NCBI GenBank assembly: GCA_947372405.1
Contig: CANBTO010000281.1
Location: forward strand, 1-6,745
Direction: 5' to 3'
Length of the DNA stretch: 6,745 nucleotides
DNA from: Verrucomicrobiaceae bacterium
Lineage (GTDB): Bacteria > Verrucomicrobiota > Verrucomicrobiae > Verrucomicrobiales > Akkermansiaceae
In this document: positions 1-4,609 of the stretch, piece by piece
Layout: each line of letters begins with the position of its first letter
Position numbering within the stretch: the first letter of the stretch is position 1
Position numbers and translations under genes: made by a program
The notes under the pieces: model-generated
Seen by the model: only the letters and a program-made list of their open reading frames with translations
Databases searched by the model: none
Told to the model about the DNA's origin: nothing

Positions 1-1
1 C

Positions 2-67
2 GTCCGCCTCCCCGGTGCCCGCAAGTCGCTGACCCTGAATCCTGAAATCAAAGCGCATAGCGCGTAA
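2..67 (+). CDS. Possible C-terminal tail of an upstream gene (partial)
   Basis: The frame beginning at base 2 is open to a TAA at 65-67 and encodes 21 residues (VRLPGARKSLTLNPEIKAHSA). The other two plus frames close by positions 30 and 45, and the residues and codons look like an ordinary GC-rich coding end. A terminator-like hairpin follows 40 bp after the stop, which fits the end of a transcription unit. The piece is too short to assign to a family, and chance openness cannot be excluded. The next reading frame downstream (to 352) is in the same frame, so this could also be the upstream part of one gene broken by the TAA. Confidence 0.25.
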   Translation, partial: VRLPGARKSLTLNPEIKAHSA

Positions 68-106
68 CCTTCCGCACGCGCCACCCCCTGGGCCTGTTCA
101 ACAACG

Positions 107-140
107 GATAGGTTCGGGGCTATCGCCCAAACCTATCTTT
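107..140 (+). terminator. Terminator-like two-tier hairpin
   Basis: GATAGGTT (107-114) pairs perfectly with AACCTATC (130-137). Inside it GGGC (117-120) pairs with GCCC (125-128) around a TATC loop, giving an almost continuous stem. It is followed by only three T residues (138-140), so it is a weak intrinsic terminator by the E. coli standard. It lies downstream of the stop at 65-67, where a terminator would be expected. The right arm overlaps an alternative hairpin, CCAAACC (127-133) with GGTTTGG (143-149). Confidence 0.4.
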
Positions 141-145
141 GGGGT

Positions 146-352
146 TTGGAGTTCGGTGATTCGCGGATTGTTGTCACGGGGCCGGATTGGAAGACCGAGG
201 CACCGTGGACGAGGTTCCAGCGATTTTCGGAAGATGTCACTTACTTCCATTTCACTCGCACGGAAGGATCCGGAATGACGGTACCCAAGAGCGCGTTGTC
301 CGCGGAGCAGCAGGAGAAACTGAGGGGGTGGGCACGCGCGCGGTTCGTGTGA
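146..352 (+). pseudogene. Truncated YcxB-like protein fragment
   Basis: The frame is open from 68 to a TGA at 350-352, but the first usable start is a TTG at 146, giving 68 residues with no convincing ribosome binding site. The product (MEFGDSRIVV onward) has the pattern seen at the end of YcxB-like proteins: a beta-strand-rich stretch, then PW-x-RFQRFSED, an aromatic strand (VTYFHF), a G-rich turn, a VPKSAL segment and a short final helix (EQQEKLRGWARARF). YcxB-like proteins normally have one or two membrane helices upstream of this domain, and none is present here. The simplest reading is a 5'-truncated remnant. It could instead be a short functional protein with a TTG start. The family resemblance is by pattern only. 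Confidence 0.4.
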
Positions 353-372
353 GGAGGCGGGCGTGGGGAGCT

Positions 373-454
373 ATAAGGAGGGCTGACACTCCTGTCCGCC
401 AATCCTGGAGGTCTTATGGGGAAAATGGCGGACAAGAGTGTCCGCCCTCCTTAT
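373..454. repeat. Large imperfect inverted repeat, REP/BIME-like
   Basis: A 29-base left arm (373-401, beginning ATAAGGAGGGC) is the reverse complement of the right arm (426-454, ending GCCCTCCTTAT), with two mismatches in 29 pairs and a 24-base loop (402-425). Each arm also contains its own small hairpin. In the right arm GGCGGACA (427-434) and TGTCCGCC (439-446) form a perfect 8-bp stem around AGAG. The left arm has the same stem with one mismatch (383-390 and 393-400 or so). Two palindromic units in opposite orientation are the layout of REP/BIME-type extragenic elements or a very small MITE. It lies 39 bp beyond the glgA stop and no transposase is nearby. No second copy is seen in the window. 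Confidence 0.75.
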
Positions 455-460
455 GATTCA

Positions 461-481
461 GCAGGGACTGCAAGTCCCAGC
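461..481 (-). terminator. Hairpin just downstream of glgA
   Basis: GGGACT (464-469) pairs with AGTCCC (473-478) around a three-base GCA loop, with a further GC/GC pair outside an A-A mismatch (461-462 with 480-481). On the minus strand it begins about 12 bases after the glgA stop codon, the usual place for a terminator. No T-tract follows it, so Rho-independent termination is uncertain. It may instead be part of the adjacent repeat element. Confidence 0.35.
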
Positions 482-492
482 CACGAGGGGGA

Positions 493-2073
493 TCAGACCT
501 GCGGTTTCACATCGGTGAGTCCCTCGGCGATGGCCTTGATGGCTTCGCCGGATTCGGTTTCGACGAGCGGGCGCTCGAGCATCTGTTCGTAGATCTCGAT
601 GTAGCGGCGGGCGACTTCCTTGTGACTGAACTCGCGGGAGCTTTCCTTCATGACGCGGCGGATTTCACGCTCCTTGATTTCGGCGGGAAGTTCGTGGAAC
701 TCCATGGCCTGATCCACCGCCCAGCGCAGGCCGGCGGCGCCGTAGTGGTCGAAGCGGAAACCGTTGCCGGTGGAGGTGTCCACGTTGAGCGGACGGATGG
801 TGTCGTAAAGGCCGCCGGTGGAGTGAACGACGGGGAGCGAGCCGTAAAGCGGTGCGGTCATCTGGGGCAGGCCGCAGGGCTCGAAGAGCGAGGGCATGAG
901 CATGTAGTCCGAGGCGGCGTAGGCGAGGCGCGAGAGACGTTCGTCGAAATCGACGATGGAAACCCTTTCGTGCAGGTCGTAGTCGGAGACGATTTTTTCA
1001 ATCCAGATCTGGTGGGGGCCGTTGGCCACGACGACGACCTGGAGGTTGCGGTCCCAGTAGTCCGAAACGATGGCGTGCAGGATGTCGGTTAGAAGTTGCG
1101 GGCCTTTCTGGACGGGATCGAGGCGGGAGGGCCAGAAGAAGATGGGTGCGGACGGGTCTTCCTTGAGCTGGAGTTCGCGCTGGAGGGCGAGTTTGTTGGC
1201 GGCCTTGCCCTCGGTGACGTCCTTGCTGGTGAAATTGCGTGAGAGCGCGTCGTCCGTCTCGGGATTGTAGCTGGCGTCCGGGGCGTTGAGGATGCCGGCG
1301 GAGCAGCCTGCGAAGTATTTGTTTCTCAACTCGGCGCGCACGGAGTCCGGCACCACGTTGTGCCAGCCCTCGACGATTTCCCAGAGGAAGCGCGGGCTGA
1401 CGGTGTTGATGTAGTGGGCGGCGAAGATGCCGGAGGTGAGCAGATCGACGGGCATGCCGGCCCTGGCGTGGTAGTAGTTGGTTGGCAGGCCGCAGAAATA
1501 GAGGTTCATCCAGAACTCCGCGGCGTCGATGCCCGCTTCCTCGATGCGGGACAGGGTGACCTGGCGGGTGTGGATGTTGTGGACGGTGAAAAGGCTCTTG
1601 ATGCCGCGGCGGCGGGCCATGGCGGGGATGAGCGAGGTCATCCAGTCGTTGCAATGGATCAGGTCCGGCCGGACGTGGGGCACGATGTGGTTGATGACCT
1701 CGCGCTGGAAGACGAGGGCGATGCGCATGGCCTCGTCGGAGTGGTTGCTGTAAACCTGCTCGCGGTAATAGAAGATGCGGTCCTCGGCGAGGTGGATGTT
1801 GGAGTCCGGCAGCACCTCATGGTATCTCCGGAGCTCCTTGTCGTGGAGGTTGAAGATGTCTCCCTGGAACATCCGCCGGTAGTTTGGCAGCGCGACGTGC
1901 ACGTCGGCGCCGAGTTCGAAGAGCGCGGAGACCAGCGAGGCGGAGACGTCGGCCAGGCCGCCCGCCTTGGCGGACGAGCGCTGCATGAGATTCCCCATGC
2001 CGGGAGGCAGGTAGGTGATCTCGGGGGTGACGATGAGGATCCGGGGCTTGGCGGGTTTGGTTTTGGCTGACAT
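493..2073 (-). CDS. glgA: Glycogen/starch synthase, GT5 family
   Basis: The product transfers glucose from a nucleotide sugar, normally ADP-glucose in bacteria, to the non-reducing end of a growing alpha-1,4-glucan in the cytoplasm. GT5 hallmarks appear in order over 526 residues: the sugar-nucleotide loop KAGGLADV (36-43), IHCNDWMTSLIP (139-150), TVHNIH (163-168), GILNAPD (260-266) where most homologues have NGID, SRLDPVQKG (316-324) with the catalytic Arg317 and Lys323, and the acceptor/donor motif around FEPCGLPQM (397-405) with Glu398, followed by STGGLYDT. The protein is about 50 residues longer than E. coli GlgA. The extra length includes an insertion before the KAGGL loop (about 20-35) and a C-terminal tail. 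ATG at 2073 is the first start after an in-frame stop at about 2089-2091. The Shine-Dalgarno is poor. No other glycogen gene lies beside it, and it is divergent from the primase gene. ADP-glucose specificity is inferred from the family. Confidence 0.95.
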   Translation of the reverse strand: MSAKTKPAKPRILIVTPEITYLPPGMGNLMQRSSAKAGGLADVSASLVSALFELGADVHVALPNYRRMFQGDIFNLHDKELRRYHEVLPDSNIHLAEDRIFYYREQVYSNHSDEAMRIALVFQREVINHIVPHVRPDLIHCNDWMTSLIPAMARRRGIKSLFTVHNIHTRQVTLSRIEEAGIDAAEFWMNLYFCGLPTNYYHARAGMPVDLLTSGIFAAHYINTVSPRFLWEIVEGWHNVVPDSVRAELRNKYFAGCSAGILNAPDASYNPETDDALSRNFTSKDVTEGKAANKLALQRELQLKEDPSAPIFFWPSRLDPVQKGPQLLTDILHAIVSDYWDRNLQVVVVANGPHQIWIEKIVSDYDLHERVSIVDFDERLSRLAYAASDYMLMPSLFEPCGLPQMTAPLYGSLPVVHSTGGLYDTIRPLNVDTSTGNGFRFDHYGAAGLRWAVDQAMEFHELPAEIKEREIRRVMKESSREFSHKEVARRYIEIYEQMLERPLVETESGEAIKAIAEGLTDVKPQV

Positions 2074-2200
2074 CGGTCTCGGAAAGGATGGTTAGGGCTC
2101 CATGTGATTTTCCACCTGCGGCGAAATTGGAGAAAACCCTGAGCTTTCGCCACCCGAATCTTGTCTGCGGACGGGATTATTTTGTGAGGGATGGTGAAGG

Positions 2201-2234
2201 TTGTCATTGGACGGGGACTTTTTCATGTTATGCT
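2201..2234 (+). promoter_or_regulatory. Weak promoter-like pair upstream of the primase
   Basis: TTGGAC (2207-2212) and TATGCT (2229-2234) are separated by 16 bp and resemble -35 and -10 boxes, with 3/6 and 4/6 agreement to the sigma70 consensus. TTGTCA (2201-2206) is a better -35 match but too far away at 22 bp. On the opposite strand AATAAT (2176-2181) and ATGACA (2202-2207) could serve glgA, but their 20-bp spacing is poor. The whole 217-bp gap between the divergent genes is the only place for both promoters. The exact boxes are guesses. Confidence 0.25.
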
Positions 2235-2245
2235 GGGTGCAATGC

Positions 2246-2283
2246 AGAGGGCGTTCCACCCGCGCCCTTTTCCCCTCAAAAGG
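2246..2283 (+). promoter_or_regulatory. Two competing leader hairpins at the primase RBS
   Basis: Hairpin 1 pairs AGAGGGCG (2246-2253) with CGCCCTTT (2263-2270), eight pairs including one G-T, with a nine-base loop. Hairpin 2 pairs CCTTTT (2266-2271) perfectly with AAAAGG (2278-2283) across a six-base loop. AAAAGG is also the probable Shine-Dalgarno, 7 bases before the GTG at 2291 and 10 before the ATG at 2294. The hairpins share 2266-2270, so only one can form. Hairpin 1 leaves the ribosome site free and hairpin 2 covers it. The pairings are seen in the sequence. Regulation through them is inferred, and hairpin 2 is mostly A-T and therefore weak. Confidence 0.4.
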
Positions 2284-2290
2284 TTAGTTT

Positions 2291-3694
2291 GTGATGAAAT
2301 CCGGTGGTTCATGCGCGGATGACGCGAAATCCCCCACTCTCCGGGAAGTTCTGGAAAACTCCAGAGTCCGGCAGAGGGTGATCGAATATCTGGGTGGGAG
2401 CACGCTGGATGAGGCGACCTGCCGGTTCATCGGGCGGCTGGACCCGCGGAATCCATCGCGTTTCGAGCGCCATGCGCCGGACAAGCTCCATACCCTGCTC
2501 AACGAAAGCTGCGAACTCGCCCGCTCGCTGGAAGACCGGGTCTTCATGCTCATCCATCTGGACATCGAGTATGTGAACTTCGATGACCCGGCGGCGGCGT
2601 TTCTCGATCCGCAGCGGGTTTTCCGCCTCCAGGAGCCGCTGGTGGACGTGATCGAGGCGCGGCTTCTGGACTTCGGCATCCGCTACCTGCACGTGGTCAC
2701 CGGGCAGGGCCATCATTTCGTGTGGAAAATCCGCAAGTGCTCGCCCGTGGCCAAGGCGATCGAGCGACTGGGCATCTGCACCGGCCCGGAGGGTGGCTCG
2801 GTGAAGCAGCCGCTCTTCCCGCATGTGGCGCTGCTGATGGAGCACCTTTCCCACCTTCTGAAACCCGAAGCTGCGGCCGTCTGCGAGATTCCGGTGGAAA
2901 TCACCGCCCAGCACGTCGGGTTCACCGGGTCCGGGGAAAGGGAGATGATCTCCATCGACATCTCGGAGTATGGCGATCCTCTCGGCAGCCGGATGATCCG
3001 CATGCCCTACACCGTTTACCGCAAGCCGTGGGTTTCCGGAATGATCGAGCGGCTCGGCATCGGCCGGCAGGTGCCGGAGTTCTTCACGCTGCCGCTGCAT
3101 GAAATGAACGTCCAGCAATTGGTCGCCAGCCGCCATGATCCCGGCACCATCATCGATCTCGCCCATCGCGCCGGAGTTGATATTCCGTTAGAGGAGAAAG
3201 GCACGCGGCGGCTGCTGGAGTCCTACCGGGAGTCATCGCTGAAGGATTTCCACCGTGGGTTCTACTCGATGGGTCATGGTTCCATCAAGCCATCCGACAA
3301 CGAGGACTTCGAAAAACTCCCGCCCTGCGCCAAGCGGTTGCTCGTTTTCCCGAACGACCTGCTGCTGAAACCGTCCGGGATCCAGCTGCTCACGCGCGGG
3401 CTGTTGGCATTCGGCTGGCACCCGCGGCGGATCGCGGCGCTCGTGGTCTCGAAGTTTCAGGAGCCCGCGCACGACTGGGGCTTTCACTGGGAGGAATACG
3501 ATCCGGTGCTGCGCGCGGAGTTCTATGTAAGGTTGTTCGCCGGCCAGATCGATCAGGAGATCGAGGCAGGCATGGATTTCAACTGCCGCTCGCAGCAGGA
3601 AAAACAGTTCTGCTGGGATGCCGACGACTGCTCACTTGATCCGTTCTTTCATCGAGTCTATCACCACATAAACCCCAAAACCCAACTCCCATGA
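2291..3694 (+). CDS. AEP-type primase/polymerase with PriL-like Fe-S C-terminal domain
   Basis: This 467-residue protein is probably a DNA primase or primase-polymerase of the archaeo-eukaryotic primase (AEP) superfamily. All three catalytic motifs are present. Motif I is MLIHLDIEY (86-94) with the metal-binding pair Asp91/Glu93, the DxE form also found in PrimPols. Motif II is VTGQGHHFVW (136-145), matching the GxGxH nucleotide-binding strand. Motif III is MISIDISEYG (219-228) with Asp223, followed by SRMIRMPYTVYRK (233-245), the Arg-x-Pro...Lys element typical of AEPs. The C-terminal part has LPPC (343-346), a helix ending in LLAFGW, a YVR motif (412-414), then Cys432, Cys441 and Cys447. 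With Cys346 these make four cysteines in the order and PPC-led context of the 4Fe-4S domain of the primase large subunit PriL. The start is GTG 2291 or ATG 2294, with AAAAGG upstream. The stop overlaps the next gene by ATGA, so the two are probably translationally coupled. AEP membership is fairly sure; the Fe-S reading and the cellular role are inferred. Confidence 0.8.
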   Translation: MMKSGGSCADDAKSPTLREVLENSRVRQRVIEYLGGSTLDEATCRFIGRLDPRNPSRFERHAPDKLHTLLNESCELARSLEDRVFMLIHLDIEYVNFDDPAAAFLDPQRVFRLQEPLVDVIEARLLDFGIRYLHVVTGQGHHFVWKIRKCSPVAKAIERLGICTGPEGGSVKQPLFPHVALLMEHLSHLLKPEAAAVCEIPVEITAQHVGFTGSGEREMISIDISEYGDPLGSRMIRMPYTVYRKPWVSGMIERLGIGRQVPEFFTLPLHEMNVQQLVASRHDPGTIIDLAHRAGVDIPLEEKGTRRLLESYRESSLKDFHRGFYSMGHGSIKPSDNEDFEKLPPCAKRLLVFPNDLLLKPSGIQLLTRGLLAFGWHPRRIAALVVSKFQEPAHDWGFHWEEYDPVLRAEFYVRLFAGQIDQEIEAGMDFNCRSQQEKQFCWDADDCSLDPFFHRVYHHINPKTQLP

Positions 3695-4551
3695 GCGCCT
3701 GGCCATACGGTATCTCCACAGGGTGCTTCTACAAGACCGACATCCTCCACGCCCTGCCGCTTGTCAGGGACGGCGGATTCACCCTGATCGAAGTCTGCTC
3801 GTTTCCGGATCATCTGGATTACCATGATCCCGAGCACGTGCGGGAAGCGGCGGAGCTCATGAAGAAACTCGGCGTCGAGGCAAATTCCTTCCATGCGCCG
3901 TTCGCGGATCACATCGACATCTCATCGCTCGATCCCGCCCAGCGTGAATCTTCCGCCCGCGAGGTATTCACCGCATGCGATGCCGCCCGCACCCTCGGTG
4001 CGCGCTACGTCGTTCTCCACCCGGGCCCGGAGAAGGAGGGTAAACCGCGCCCCGAGGAATGGTACCACCGCATGGTCTGCGCCGCCACATCCCTCAACGA
4101 GATCGCCCGCCACTGCCATGATCTCGGCCTCACGCTGTTGCTGGAAAACATGCTGCCCCACCTCATGTTCGGCCACACCAGCGACATCCTCTTCCTGTTA
4201 GGCGCCATCCGCGAGACGAACGTGGGCACCTGCCTCGATACCGGCCACGCGTTTCTATCAGGTGACCTGCGCACCGTGGTCCACAAGCTCTCCGGCCACC
4301 TCCGCATGCTTCATGTGAACGACAACCTCGGCGACCGTGACGGCCACCTGCCGCCGGGTGAAGGTGCCATCGACTGGATCTCCCTGATGCGGCAGCTCCG
4401 CCAGTGGCGGTTCATCGGACCGCTCATCCTCGAACTCGCCGACAGCGGCGAGCCCCCGGAGCGCCTGATGGAGCATGCCCGCAACGCGAGATCCTTTATC
4501 GGGGAAATCCTTGCAAACCTCGAGCTCACCGATCCCGGGCGGACTTCGTGA
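3691..4551 (+). CDS. TIM-barrel protein, sugar phosphate isomerase/epimerase or endonuclease IV-like
   Basis: The 286-residue product belongs to the xylose isomerase-like/AP endonuclease family 2 TIM-barrel superfamily. Its length matches E. coli endonuclease IV (285). All nine metal-ligand positions of endonuclease IV have counterparts in order: His68 (SFHAPF), His110 (VVLHPG), Glu152 (LLLEN), Asp183 and His186 (CLDTGHAF), His208 (LHVND), Asp217 and His219 (DRDGHLPPGEG), and Glu248 (LILEL). The same residues also occur in many sugar phosphate isomerases/epimerases, which is how such proteins are usually annotated, so the substrate cannot be settled from the motifs. It starts inside the primase stop (ATGA overlap) with no Shine-Dalgarno. 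The 25 or so bases before the ATG are almost only A and C, so translation probably depends on ribosomes finishing the primase. No signal peptide is seen, so it should be cytoplasmic. The coupling favours a DNA-related role but does not prove it. Confidence 0.85.
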   Translation: MSAWPYGISTGCFYKTDILHALPLVRDGGFTLIEVCSFPDHLDYHDPEHVREAAELMKKLGVEANSFHAPFADHIDISSLDPAQRESSAREVFTACDAARTLGARYVVLHPGPEKEGKPRPEEWYHRMVCAATSLNEIARHCHDLGLTLLLENMLPHLMFGHTSDILFLLGAIRETNVGTCLDTGHAFLSGDLRTVVHKLSGHLRMLHVNDNLGDRDGHLPPGEGAIDWISLMRQLRQWRFIGPLILELADSGEPPERLMEHARNARSFIGEILANLELTDPGRTS

Positions 4552-4580
4552 TGGAAAACCGCATTTCCGCCTTTGCCCGG

Positions 4581-4609
4581 ATGGTGGTTTCATCATGTAA
4601 TCCACCATG
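4581..4609 (+). promoter_or_regulatory. Inverted repeat covering the M32 peptidase start codon
   Basis: ATGGTGG (4581-4587) is perfectly complementary to CCACCAT (4603-4609), with a 15-base loop. The right arm ends in the ATG start of the peptidase gene (4607-4609), and no clear Shine-Dalgarno precedes it. A hairpin here in the mRNA would hide the start codon. It fills half of the 55-bp gap after the TIM-barrel gene. The pairing is seen; an effect on translation is inferred. Confidence 0.35.

Noticed and set aside
187..456. An 89-codon plus-strand frame across the 5' region
   Set aside because: It runs through the inverted repeat and has Arg/Gly-rich shadow composition. The overlapping frame ending at 352 has the protein-like pattern.
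998..1654. A 218-codon minus-strand frame inside glgA
   Set aside because: It is an out-of-frame shadow, with the Arg/Pro/His-rich composition typical of shifted GC-rich coding sequence.
1360..2070. A 236-codon open frame on the plus strand opposite glgA
   Set aside because: It is antisense to a clear GT5 gene, its translation is a Val/Gly/Asp-rich mirror of the GC-rich sense codons, and no family motif is visible.
2251..2283. Intrinsic terminator upstream of the primase
   Set aside because: The hairpin ending at 2270 is followed by only one more T and lies right before a well-placed ribosome site, so a translational role fits better than a dedicated terminator.
2309..3166. A 285-codon open frame on the minus strand opposite the primase
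   Set aside because: The sense strand carries the AEP motifs. The antisense product has no recognisable domain and arises from high GC at third positions.
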